This document shows, one piece after another, positions 1-7,990 of a stretch of 64,000 nt of DNA (position 1 is the first letter of the stretch; the number at the start of each line of letters is the position of its first letter). The position numbers and the translations under genes are program-made. Source of the DNA: Aldehydirespirator sp963662645 (GTDB taxonomy: Bacteria > Actinomycetota > Acidimicrobiia > Acidimicrobiales > Aldehydirespiratoraceae); the NCBI GenBank assembly GCA_963662645.2, contig OY759762.1, positions 868,001-932,000 of the forward strand, in the 5' to 3' direction. The notes below the pieces were generated by a model, which had not been told where the DNA came from, did no database searches, and saw only the letters and a list, made by a program, of their open reading frames with translations.

Positions 1-693
1 GCCCGGTGGTAGGCGTCGGCGGCTTCGGTGTCGAGGTCGCTGCGGCTGGTGACGAAGCAGTGGTGCGCCAGTTGGGCCACAGCTCGCTTTGGGGGCCGAC
101 AAGGCGGGCGCGGCGAACGATCAGCCGCAGCCGGTGGGGGCCTTGGTTGTCGCGGCGGCCGGTGTCTATGGTGGTCTCAGCGACTTGGGCTGCGCCGCCG
201 CGGGTGTGGGGGATCGGCGCCCAGGCGCCTTCGTCGATGGCGGCTATGGCTGCTTTGACCTTGGGGTTCTGGGCCACGGTGATCGAGTGGCGGGCGCCGC
301 GGGCGGCGATGAGGTCCAACATGTCATAGGAGAAGAACCCCGCGTCGGCGCGCACGGTCACCGCGGCCTGCGGCGCCAGGCGACGCAGCCGCGCCAGGGT
401 CTCGGACACGAACCGCAGGTGGCCGCGCTGGGAGCTGCCCGACCGCATCCGGGAGTGCACGAACTCGCCGGTGTCGTCGCGCACCGCCCCACAAGCATCG
501 ACGCCACCAACGACAGCACCTTGGCGCCGGACCCGCGGCCCGCGCCGGGCGGGCGCACCACCCCATCGACCAGCGCCTCCAGACCCAGCCTCGCCATCAC
601 CGTGCCCGCCAACAACAGCCCCGCGTCAGCCACCAAAGACCCGTCGTCGAATCTCGCCTCCAGCCCGTCGATCCCAACCGCTACGCTGCCCAC
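1..693 (-). pseudogene. IS1380-family transposase remnant, frameshifted and internally deleted, cut by window edge
   Basis: Read on the minus strand from 693, the N-terminus (GIDGLEARFDDGSLVADAG, then VLSLVASML near 505-525) resembles the start of IS1380-family DDE transposases. The sequence then jumps directly into DDTGEFVHSRMRSGSSQRG, which in the family lies far downstream, so a central block that includes the first catalytic Asp region is missing and the frame changes near position 490. The following part (TVRADAGFFSYDML, AQNPKVKAAI) is typical. Near 60-90 the frame changes again: LIVRRARL continues as HHCFVTSRSDLDTEAADAYH in another frame. The C-terminus lies beyond the window. At least two frame breaks plus a deletion mean it cannot encode an active enzyme. 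Family assignment is from recognised motifs, not a search. Confidence 0.75.
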
Positions 694-700
694 AGGAAGT

Positions 701-761
701 GCCTCCTCACATGGTCCAGAATGTGCGTTATCGCAGACCGCATTCTCCCATGTCAGGAGGC
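701..761. repeat. Imperfect inverted repeat beside the transposase remnant
   Basis: GCCTCCTCACATGG (from 701) is matched in inverse orientation by CCATGTCAGGAGGC (ending 761), with further pairing of AGAATG and GCATTCT around a short centre. It lies just upstream of the transposase start and may belong to the end of the insertion element or act as a hairpin over its promoter; which one cannot be told here. Confidence 0.5.
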
Positions 762-827
762 CTTTCTAGTGGACGCGCCAACCCCGCAAGCCTCACCGCG
801 CCGGTGGATCCAGGCTAAGGTGACCCC

Positions 828-1115
828 ATGGCCAAGCCGACCAACGTGTTGCTGGATCCCGCCCTGCGGGCCGCGGCAAAGCGCCGGGCCAGTGAGCGCG
901 GCCTCAGCGTCTCGGCGTACATCCGCGAACTGATCCGCGCCGACGACGCGGCAGCCCGCGCCACCGGCGGCGACATCACGCCACTGATCGGCATGCTCGA
1001 CACCGGCACCGAGCCCACCGACATCGCACGCCACAAACACCAGATGGTCCGACAAGCCTTCAGCGAGAACCTCGACCGCAAACAGCTGCACCAAGCCTTC
1101 ACGATTCACCGCTAG
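828..1115 (+). CDS. Ribbon-helix-helix (CopG/antitoxin-like) DNA-binding protein, orphan
   Basis: A 95-residue protein. The first 45 residues fit the RHH fold: a short beta strand (PTNVLLDPALRAAAKRRA), a helix and the turn RGLSVSAYIRELI. The C-terminal half is charged and helical, as in VapB/RelB-type antitoxins where it binds the toxin. AAGGTG lies about 6 bases before the ATG. No PIN or RelE-type gene follows: the next gene faces the other way. It is either a solitary regulator or an antitoxin that lost its partner next to the decayed IS. The fold is well supported, the role is inference. Confidence 0.65.
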   Translation: MAKPTNVLLDPALRAAAKRRASERGLSVSAYIRELIRADDAAARATGGDITPLIGMLDTGTEPTDIARHKHQMVRQAFSENLDRKQLHQAFTIHR

Positions 1116-1144
1116 ACCCGACCAGCCACCGCCGCAGGCCGCGA

Positions 1145-2611
1145 TCACACGAGGCCGTGTATCTGGCGGGCGACCCGCAGGCCGGAGAGGAAGGCGCCGT
1201 GCACCGTGGAGGGGAAACGGCTGTGGGTGGCCTCCCCGGCGAAGAACAGCCTGTCGCCCACCGACCTGGCCATGTACCGGTAGCTCTCGAAGGAGGCGCC
1301 GACCGGGACATAGGAGTACGAGCCCCTCGTCCACGGGTCTGACAGCCAGCGGGTGCTGACCGAGTGCGAGGGCTCGGGCACGTCGCCGAAGATGGCCTTG
1401 AGCGCATCGACGGCCCGCGCCGCCAGCTCGTCGTCGGAATACTGCTCGACTTCGGCGCCGTAGGCGCCGGCGTTGAACATGGCCAGTATCGGCTGCTGCT
1501 GGTACGGATACAGGTTGAGCGTCTCGGACCATTGGCCCTTCTCGTCGCTGAGGTATCCGATCCATTCGACGTCGCGTTCCCAGAAGACCTCGTCGAAGAG
1601 CAGGCACGTCCGGTTGAGCACCCCCATCTCGAGGGCATCGATCGCGGCCTGCTTGTCCGGCGGCAGCGACGGCACGAACAAGATGTGCCCGCCCTTGAGG
1701 ACGCCCAGGGGCACGGTGACGACAACCCGGTCGGCCTCGAAGACGGTACCGGAGTCGGTGGTGACCACCGCCGTGTCTGCGGTGTGGTCGATCTCGGCCA
1801 CCGCATGGCCGAGCCTGATGTCGCGGCCGGCCGCGAGCATGTCGATGATCTGGCCGTACCCGTCGGGGAACACCACGTCGCCGCCCCGCAGGTCGCTGCC
1901 CCCGTCGTAGCTCATGATCGACAGGTCGGCGATGTCCGCTCCGAACTCGTGCTCGAACATCGAGTTCAGGACGTGATCCCACAGGAGCCGGTCGTCGTCG
2001 TCGAAGCCGTTGGCCGCGGCGAACGCGTCGTACACGGCCTGCAGCGACTCGTCAGGCAGGTCGTAGGCCAACTTCATGTAGTCGCGCCACAGGCCCCCGT
2101 CCACCCAGTCCGTCTCCCGGCCCTGCGGGTCGTACACGAGGGAGTTGTCGTAGTCGGTCGGGGCCGTGGCGATGTTGTTGCTCTCGGCGATGTCATGGAT
2201 CGGGTTGCCGTCGATGCCGTGTATCCATGTCGCTCCCAGCTCGACCGGGATGCCGTCGCCGATGCTCCCGGTCCAGACGCGCCCGCCGGCCCGGTCGCGG
2301 GCCTCGAGTATGACGACGTCCTCGAACCCTCGCACCTGCAGTTCCTGCGCGGCGGCCAGGGCGGCCACCCCTGCGCCGACGATCACGATCCTCTCGGCTG
2401 ACCGGGCCGGGACTTCGCTGCGGCCGTCGCTGGCGGCGCGCCCGCTGCAAGCCGCCAGCAGGGGCGCGGCGGCTGCGAGCCCGGCCGCGCCCAGCCCGCC
2501 CCTGATGAAGGCCCGCCGGGCCACCGTGAGCGACAGTGCCGAGGCGACGGCGTTGCTCGCGGGAGATCGGCCGGCTCGCCCGGGCCGGTGAGTCCTCGGC
2601 CTGCGGCTCAC
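1145..2611 (-). CDS. Secreted flavin monoamine oxidase, Tat lipoprotein
   Basis: 488-residue FAD-dependent amine oxidase. Residues 32-50 (ARRAFIRGGLGAAG) form a twin-arginine signal and LAAC at 52-55 is a lipobox, so the protein is probably exported folded with its FAD and anchored outside the membrane. The dinucleotide-binding motif IVIVGAGVAALAAA lies at about 75-88, followed by EARDRAGGRVWT, the hallmark of amine oxidases, and by the C-terminal FAD contact FAGEATHSRFPSTVHGA. The family deaminates amines or polyamines oxidatively, giving aldehyde, ammonia and peroxide; the substrate cannot be read from sequence. It stands alone, convergent with the RHH gene. Length is normal for the family. 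Confidence 0.85.
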   Translation of the reverse strand: MSRRPRTHRPGRAGRSPASNAVASALSLTVARRAFIRGGLGAAGLAAAAPLLAACSGRAASDGRSEVPARSAERIVIVGAGVAALAAAQELQVRGFEDVVILEARDRAGGRVWTGSIGDGIPVELGATWIHGIDGNPIHDIAESNNIATAPTDYDNSLVYDPQGRETDWVDGGLWRDYMKLAYDLPDESLQAVYDAFAAANGFDDDDRLLWDHVLNSMFEHEFGADIADLSIMSYDGGSDLRGGDVVFPDGYGQIIDMLAAGRDIRLGHAVAEIDHTADTAVVTTDSGTVFEADRVVVTVPLGVLKGGHILFVPSLPPDKQAAIDALEMGVLNRTCLLFDEVFWERDVEWIGYLSDEKGQWSETLNLYPYQQQPILAMFNAGAYGAEVEQYSDDELAARAVDALKAIFGDVPEPSHSVSTRWLSDPWTRGSYSYVPVGASFESYRYMARSVGDRLFFAGEATHSRFPSTVHGAFLSGLRVARQIHGLV

Positions 2612-2763
2612 GGCTTCGCTTCCACGAACTCCATTATTGCCGTCCGCCGCGGGAAGGCAGCGGGGCCGCGCCCCGCCGACGGTGCCTGCGTCCGGCCTCC
2701 AGAGCCCAAGGCCGCACCGGCATAATGCGGACGGCGGGCCGCACCCGGCGGTGCCCGCCCCCG

Positions 2764-4158
2764 TTAGTCGTCTATCTCGGGGATGCGCAGGCCGACGGCT
2801 GCGCCGCCCAGCGGCGAGGCACCCGCGAAGACTTGGCCGCCGTGGGCCTCGGCCACTTGGCGCACGATGGCGAGTCCGAGACCGGAGCCGGGCCGGTCCC
2901 GGTCGGGCTCCATGCGGTAGAAGCGCTCGAAGATGCGCTCCCGCTCGGCCTCGGGCAGGCCCGGCCCCCCGTCGTGCACGGTCACCGCGCCGCGGTCCAC
3001 CACCACCTCGATGGGGCCGCCGGTGCTGAACTTCACCGCGTTGTCCACCAGATTGCGCACCGCTCGGGCCAAGGCCTCCGGTCGACCCTCCACCGGCACT
3101 CCCCGCTCCACCCGCACTATGATGTCGCGCCCGCTGCGGCGGCGGGCCCGCTCGACCACCGGCTCGACCACCTCGCCCAGATCGATCAGCTGGAGTTGCT
3201 CGTCGGCTCGGATGTCGGCGGCCAGATCCACCAGCTCGGTCACCAGGTCGGTCAGCTCTCCCAGCTCCGCGTCCACATCGTCGAGCACCGCGGCCCGCTC
3301 GGTGGGCGGCAGTTCGTCGGACCGTCGCATCAGGTCGACGTTCGTGCGCAGGCTCGTCAGCGGGGTGCGCAGTTCGTGGCCGGCGTCCATCACCAGCCGA
3401 TGCTGCTGGCGGCGGCTGGCGGACAGGGCTGCGAGCATGGTCCGGAAGCTGCGGGCCAGGCGTCCCACCTCGCCCGCCTCCGAGCCCTCCACCGGCAGGT
3501 CCACGTCGCCGGTCTCAGCGACCTGCTCGGCCGTCTCCGTCAGCCTGACGATGGGGCGCACCGCCCGCCCGGCCAGGAACCAGGCCCCGGCCGCGGCCAC
3601 CGCCACCGCCAGCGAGCCGAACAGCAGAACCTGCCGACGAAGATCCTCGATCGCGTTCTCCACCTCGTGCAGGGGGCGGGCGACTTGGACGAACACGCCG
3701 TCGGCGGCTCGCACGGTCATGAGCCGCAGGCTGCGGCCCTCGACACTGACCGTGTCCATGACCGGCCCCCGCCGCCGGGCTCTCTCAAGGCGGTCCACGT
3801 CGGGCACGGTTCCGATGTCGTCGTCGAGGGCGACGATGACCTGGCCCCGGATCACGCCGTCGGCGCCGGTGTCCAGGTCGGTGACGATCACGCGGGCGTA
3901 GGCGTCCAGCGACACCAGCGAGCCGAGCGGGTCGGACCGCAGCAGCGACCCGATTCCCGTGGAGCGCCGGACCAAGATGTCGGCCCAGAAGTCGCCGCGG
4001 GGCTCGGCGAACACCCGCGCCGCTCTCTCGAGGAGGTCGTGGTCGACTTCCTCGGTCAGCTCCGCCCTCGCCGAGCGCACCGCTGACCATCCCACCGCAG
4101 TCACCGCCACGGTGACGACCGCGGCCACCAGCAGCGCGACCCGAACCCGAAGCGTCAC
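2764..4158 (-). CDS. Sensor histidine kinase (MprB/BaeS-type)
   Basis: 464-residue membrane kinase. The GTG at 4158 was chosen because GAGGG lies 7 bases upstream and the first transmembrane segment (ALLVAAVVTVAVTAVG, residues 8-23) follows at once. An extracytoplasmic sensor region of about 145 residues is followed by a second membrane segment (176-198), a HAMP linker, the HisKA box DAGHELRTPLTSL with phospho-accepting His261, and an HATPase domain with N (NLVDNAVKFS), G1 (DGGPGLP), F (FERFYR) and G2 (GSGLGLAIV) boxes. It pairs with the OmpR-type regulator just upstream. The 74-base space between them is bridged by a short overlapping ORF (see 4155-4235). Confidence 0.9.
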   Translation of the reverse strand: MTLRVRVALLVAAVVTVAVTAVGWSAVRSARAELTEEVDHDLLERAARVFAEPRGDFWADILVRRSTGIGSLLRSDPLGSLVSLDAYARVIVTDLDTGADGVIRGQVIVALDDDIGTVPDVDRLERARRRGPVMDTVSVEGRSLRLMTVRAADGVFVQVARPLHEVENAIEDLRRQVLLFGSLAVAVAAAGAWFLAGRAVRPIVRLTETAEQVAETGDVDLPVEGSEAGEVGRLARSFRTMLAALSASRRQQHRLVMDAGHELRTPLTSLRTNVDLMRRSDELPPTERAAVLDDVDAELGELTDLVTELVDLAADIRADEQLQLIDLGEVVEPVVERARRRSGRDIIVRVERGVPVEGRPEALARAVRNLVDNAVKFSTGGPIEVVVDRGAVTVHDGGPGLPEAERERIFERFYRMEPDRDRPGSGLGLAIVRQVAEAHGGQVFAGASPLGGAAVGLRIPEIDD

Positions 4159-4235
4159 GGATCGACCCTCGACACGCAGCGGACCCCGCACACGGTGATC
4201 ACCCCGGACACGCAGCCGACCCCGCCCGAGCTCAC
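4155..4235 (-). CDS. Bridging mini-ORF between response regulator and kinase (26 codons)
   Basis: The GTG at 4235 overlaps the TGA of the response regulator (GTGA) and its own TGA overlaps the GTG start of the kinase (GTGA again). Its C-terminus (TVCGVRCVSRVDP-stop) mirrors the regulator's (TVRGIGYVARIDQ-stop) 77 bp away, so it looks like a duplicated copy of the gene junction. Probably a coupling device rather than a functional peptide; no homolog known to me. Confidence 0.5.
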   Translation of the reverse strand: MSSGGVGCVSGVITVCGVRCVSRVDP

Positions 4236-5011
4236 TGATCGATCCTGGCCACATAGCCGATCCCGCGCACGGTGTGGATGATCCGGGATCCGCCACTGGC
4301 CTCGGTCTTGCGCCGCAGGTAGCCGACGTACACATCGAGGGTCTTGGACTCGGTGTCGAGGGTTCCGTCCCACACGTGCTCGTAGATGTCGCCGCGGCTC
4401 AGCACGACGCCGGCGTTGCGCACCAGCAATTCGAGCAGGTCGAACTCGGTCACCGACATGGCGATCGGCCGGCCGCTCCGGGCCACCAGACGGCCCTCGG
4501 CGTCGATCTCGAGATCCCCTAGGCGCAGAACTTCGTCATGGCGCCGCCCGGCCGGGTTCCAGGCTCCCCGGCCGGCACGCTCGCCCTTGTCGGCCGCGGC
4601 CCGCAGCCGGGCCCGCACCCGGGCCAGCAGCTCCTCGATGGAGAAGGGCTTGACGAGGTAGTCGTCGGCGCCCGCGTCGAGTCCCGCCACCCGATCGTCC
4701 ACCTCGTGTCGGGCAGTGAGCATGAGGATCTGCGTGTCGCAGCCCCTCTCGCGCAGCATCCGGCACACGCTGAGGCCGTCGGCGTTGGGCATCGACACGT
4801 CCAGCACCAGCAGGTCGGGCCGGCAGGCGTCGTGAGCGGAGAGCGCGGCGGCGCCGTCGGGCACGGCCACCACCTCGTAGCCCTCCAGCCGCAGGTACCG
4901 GTCCAGGGAGTCGCGCACCCGCCGGTCATCCTCCGCGATGAGGATGGTGGCCGCGGCCTCGCCCCGGTCTGCGGACTTCACTTTCCCATTGTGGCCCTTG
5001 AAGGTGAACAC
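4232..5011 (-). CDS. OmpR/PhoB-family response regulator
   Basis: Receiver domain with acidic pocket AEDD (residues 26-29), phospho-acceptor Asp71 in DLLVLDVSMPNADG, conserved Thr (ILMLTARHE) and Lys (DYLVKPFSIEEL), then a winged-helix DNA-binding domain ending RIIHTVRGIGYVARI, typical of MprA/OmpR-type regulators. About 259 residues if the GTG at 5011 is used; a GTG at 4981 closer to the receiver domain is an equally possible start. Transcribed away from surE and followed by its partner kinase. Activated regulators of this type bind direct repeats upstream of envelope or stress genes; the targets are unknown here. Confidence 0.92.
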   Translation of the reverse strand: MFTFKGHNGKVKSADRGEAAATILIAEDDRRVRDSLDRYLRLEGYEVVAVPDGAAALSAHDACRPDLLVLDVSMPNADGLSVCRMLRERGCDTQILMLTARHEVDDRVAGLDAGADDYLVKPFSIEELLARVRARLRAAADKGERAGRGAWNPAGRRHDEVLRLGDLEIDAEGRLVARSGRPIAMSVTEFDLLELLVRNAGVVLSRGDIYEHVWDGTLDTESKTLDVYVGYLRRKTEASGGSRIIHTVRGIGYVARIDQ

Positions 5012-5070
5012 CAGGTTAGAACTTCGCCCGGCCCGGTTTCGGCGCGAGTCTGGACAGCTAGGGTCGGCTG

Positions 5071-5895
5071 GTGCGCATTCTCGTCACCAACGATGACGGC
5101 ATCGACTCCATCGGGCTGCATGTGCTGGCCCGGGCCATGACCGAGATCGGCGACGTGGTGGTGGTCGCCCCCGACAAGGAGTACTCCGGTTACGGCGCCG
5201 CCTTCGGGCCCCTGCACCTGATCCAGCCCGAGGTGCACCGCTCGCGCATCGACGGGGTGGACGAGGTGTGGTCGGTCACGGGGCCGCCGGCGCTGTGCGC
5301 GATGTTCGGTCGCCTGGACCTGTTCGGGCACTACGACCTCTTGGTGGCCGGCATCAATCCCGGCGCCAACGTGGGCCGCTCGGTGTACCACTCCGGGACG
5401 GTCGGCGCCTGCCTGACGGCCCGCAACGGAGGGGTTAGCGGCGTGGCCGTGAGCCAGACCGTGGAGTCCTTCGGCGTGGAGGGCCAGGGCTGGGAGGAGA
5501 TGCTCGCCGATCAGCACTGGGACACGGCCGCCACCGTGGCCGCCGCCGCGGTTGAGGGCTTGACGGCCGCGCTGCCGCCGGAGCCGGTGGTGCTCAACAT
5601 CAACGTCCCCGACCGGGAGCTTCACGACGTCAAGGGCTGGAAGCGCACCGATGTGGGAATCGAGCCGCCCCGCTCGATGGCGACCGCACAGCTCGAGCCC
5701 AGACGGGGCCACACCGACGCGTTCCGGGTGAAGATGGACTGGGGCGAAGCCGTCGAGCTCCCCGAACACACCGACGGCGGCGCGGTGATGGCCGGCTGGG
5801 TGTCGGTGGGGTGGCTGGGCCGCCTAGAGGCGACCGAGCCGGAGTTCGCCGGAGTCGCGGAGGCCGAGTCCCGCCTCGACAAGCTGCTGAGCTGA
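5071..5895 (+). CDS. surE: 5'/3'-nucleotidase SurE
   Basis: 274-residue SurE-family phosphatase that dephosphorylates nucleoside monophosphates in the cytoplasm using a divalent metal. The N-terminus RILVTNDDGIDSIGLHVLA carries the metal-binding Asp pair of NDDG. Further ligands are in PDKEYSGYGA and GINPGANVG, followed by SGTVGA. C-terminal INVPD and the K-W motif region are also conserved. GTG start; length is normal. It is divergent from the response regulator and about 60 bases upstream of the ABC-F gene. Confidence 0.92.
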   Translation: MRILVTNDDGIDSIGLHVLARAMTEIGDVVVVAPDKEYSGYGAAFGPLHLIQPEVHRSRIDGVDEVWSVTGPPALCAMFGRLDLFGHYDLLVAGINPGANVGRSVYHSGTVGACLTARNGGVSGVAVSQTVESFGVEGQGWEEMLADQHWDTAATVAAAAVEGLTAALPPEPVVLNINVPDRELHDVKGWKRTDVGIEPPRSMATAQLEPRRGHTDAFRVKMDWGEAVELPEHTDGGAVMAGWVSVGWLGRLEATEPEFAGVAEAESRLDKLLS

Positions 5896-5957
5896 CGCCG
5901 CGGCCGGTGCAAGGCCCCTGGAGGCCGGGGCGCTGCGGTGAGGCGTAGCGTTGGGCG

Positions 5958-7949
5958 GTGACCCTGACCGCCTCCGGTCTGGCCAAGTCCTACGGCGCCC
6001 GCCGGCTCTTCGAGGCCGTGACCCTCAACCTGTCCCCGGGGCGGCGCGTCGCGCTCGTGGGCGGTAACGGCACCGGCAAGACGACCCTGCTCGAGATCAT
6101 GGCCGGCCTGACCGAGCCCGACGCCGGCACCGTGACCAAGCCCCGCGACGCACGGATCGGGTACCTGCCCCAAGACCTGCGCGATGTGTCGGCGGGAACC
6201 GTCCGCGAGCATGTGCTCGCCGGGACCGGCCGCCTGGCCCAGCTGGCCCGGACCCTCAAGGATCTCGAGAACCGGCTCGGTCGGCGCGCCCGCGCCGGTG
6301 ACGACGACGTGGCCCGCTACGGCGAGGTCCAGGCCCAGTTCGAGCAGCTCGGCGGGTACGCGCTGGAGGCCGAGGCGGCCAAGGTGCTGGCCGGTCTCGG
6401 ATTCTCCCCCGCCGACTCGGACCGGCCGGTGACGGAGCTCTCGGGCGGCTGGAGGATGAGGGCAGCCCTGGCCCGCCTGCTGATTTCCCGGCCCGACATC
6501 CTGCTGCTCGACGAGCCCACCAACCACCTGGACGTCGATTCCATGTCGTGGCTGGAGCGACGCCTGGCGGCATGGCCCGGTTGCCTGCTCTTCGTCAGCC
6601 ACGACCGCGACTTCATCGACGCGGTGGCCGACCGGATCGTGGAGCTGGCCTCGGGCGCGGCGACCGCCTACGAGGGAGGCTTCGCGGAGTTCGTGGTGGC
6701 CCGGACCGAACACCTGCGGCGCATCGAGGCGGCCGCCGCCCGCCAGGCTCGCGAGGTCGCCCGGGTGGAGCGCTTCGTGGAGCGCTTCCGCTACAAGGCC
6801 ACCAAGGCCCGCCAAGTGCAGAGCAGGGTCAAGACCCTCAAGAAGCTGGAGCGGATTCAGGCGCCCAGCCGCTCCGAGCTGGCCGCCCGCTTCAGCTTCC
6901 CGGCACCGCCCCGCTCCGGCCGGGTGGTGGCCGAGCTCGAGGATGCCACGGTCGGCTATCCCGACGGCGACGGGCCGGTCGTCTCCGGCGCGACCCTGGC
7001 AGTCGAGCGAGGCCAGACGGTGGCTCTGGTCGGACCAAACGGCGCGGGCAAGACCACCCTGCTGAAACTGCTGCTGGGCGAGCTGTCGCCCGCTTCGGGC
7101 AGCGTCCGGATCGGATCCAACGTGCGGGTGGCCTCCTTCGACCAGCATCAGGCCGACGAGTTGGACGGCACTAAGCGAGCGATCGAGGTGTTCTCGGCCG
7201 GCATCGATCCGGGGCGACGCAACCTGCGAACCGTGCTCGGCGCGTTCGGGTTCCGCGGCGACGATGCCGACCGGCGGGTGGCGGAACTCTCCGGCGGCGA
7301 GCGCACCCGGATGGCGCTGGCCCGCCTGATGGTGGAGCCGGTGAACCTGCTGGTGCTCGACGAGCCGACCAACCATCTCGACCTGCCCAGCTGCGACATC
7401 CTCGAGGACGCCCTCGGCGCCTATCCCGGAACCGTGCTGCTGGTGACCCACGACCGTCACCTCATCCGGGCCGTGGCCGACGCGCTGATCGAGGTCCGCG
7501 ATGGCCGGGCCGTCTGGCATCTGGGCGCCGACGAGTCGGTCCTGTACCCCGACGACGCAGCCGTCCCGACGCTGTCACCGGCCGGCACCAAGACCCCGGC
7601 CGCCGCAGTCTCCGCCCGTGCGGACGATCCTGGCGGTTCGAACCGGTCGGGCGAGCCGAGCAAGCCGCGCCCGTCCCCGGCCGATCGGGCCGAGCGACGC
7701 CGGGCCGGCGCCAGAGCCCGGGCAGCCACCAGCGCCCTGCGCAGGCGGGTGGCCGACCTGGAGCGAGCCTGGGCGGCAGCCGACGCCGAAGTGTCCGATC
7801 TCCACGTCCGGCTCAGCGACCCTGCCCTCTACGATCGGCCCGAGGAGGTCCACGCCCTCGCCTCGGCCCACACCGAGGCCGCGGACCGGGCCGCCCGCTT
7901 GCTCGCGCAATGGGAGGCATCGCTGGCCGAACTGGAGACGCTCGACTAG
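5958..7949 (+). CDS. ABC-F family ATPase (translation factor-like)
   Basis: 663-residue protein with two ABC ATPase domains and no membrane segments. Domain 1: Walker A GGNGTGKTT (about 34-42), signature LSGGWRMRAALARLL, Walker B LLLDEPTNHLD. A charged linker (YKATKARQVQSRVKTLKKL) is the P-site tRNA interaction motif region. Domain 2: GPNGAGKTT, LSGGERTRMALARLM, LVLDEPTNHLD. The C-terminal 100 residues are Arg/Ala-rich coiled coil, as in Uup/EttA relatives. ABC-F proteins act on stalled ribosomes or antibiotic-bound ribosomes. GTG start; a 7-codon GTG ORF at 5938-5961 ends in an overlap with this start. Which subfamily is uncertain. Confidence 0.9.
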   Translation: MTLTASGLAKSYGARRLFEAVTLNLSPGRRVALVGGNGTGKTTLLEIMAGLTEPDAGTVTKPRDARIGYLPQDLRDVSAGTVREHVLAGTGRLAQLARTLKDLENRLGRRARAGDDDVARYGEVQAQFEQLGGYALEAEAAKVLAGLGFSPADSDRPVTELSGGWRMRAALARLLISRPDILLLDEPTNHLDVDSMSWLERRLAAWPGCLLFVSHDRDFIDAVADRIVELASGAATAYEGGFAEFVVARTEHLRRIEAAAARQAREVARVERFVERFRYKATKARQVQSRVKTLKKLERIQAPSRSELAARFSFPAPPRSGRVVAELEDATVGYPDGDGPVVSGATLAVERGQTVALVGPNGAGKTTLLKLLLGELSPASGSVRIGSNVRVASFDQHQADELDGTKRAIEVFSAGIDPGRRNLRTVLGAFGFRGDDADRRVAELSGGERTRMALARLMVEPVNLLVLDEPTNHLDLPSCDILEDALGAYPGTVLLVTHDRHLIRAVADALIEVRDGRAVWHLGADESVLYPDDAAVPTLSPAGTKTPAAAVSARADDPGGSNRSGEPSKPRPSPADRAERRRAGARARAATSALRRRVADLERAWAAADAEVSDLHVRLSDPALYDRPEEVHALASAHTEAADRAARLLAQWEASLAELETLD

Positions 7950-7990
7950 CGGCCCGCCGACTCAGCGGCTTTGCGATAGAACCCAGCGGG

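Noticed and set aside
828..1115. Complete toxin-antitoxin module at the window start
   Set aside because: Only the RHH protein is present; no toxin gene on either side within the visible sequence.
5622..7520. 632-codon minus-strand ORF opposite the ABC-F gene, and many similar long antisense ORFs (for example 2536-4086 plus, 1364-2401 plus, 40560-42191 plus, 46217-47584 plus)
   Set aside because: High-GC coding DNA leaves complementary frames open. These have no recognisable domains, biased composition and lie wholly opposite well supported genes.
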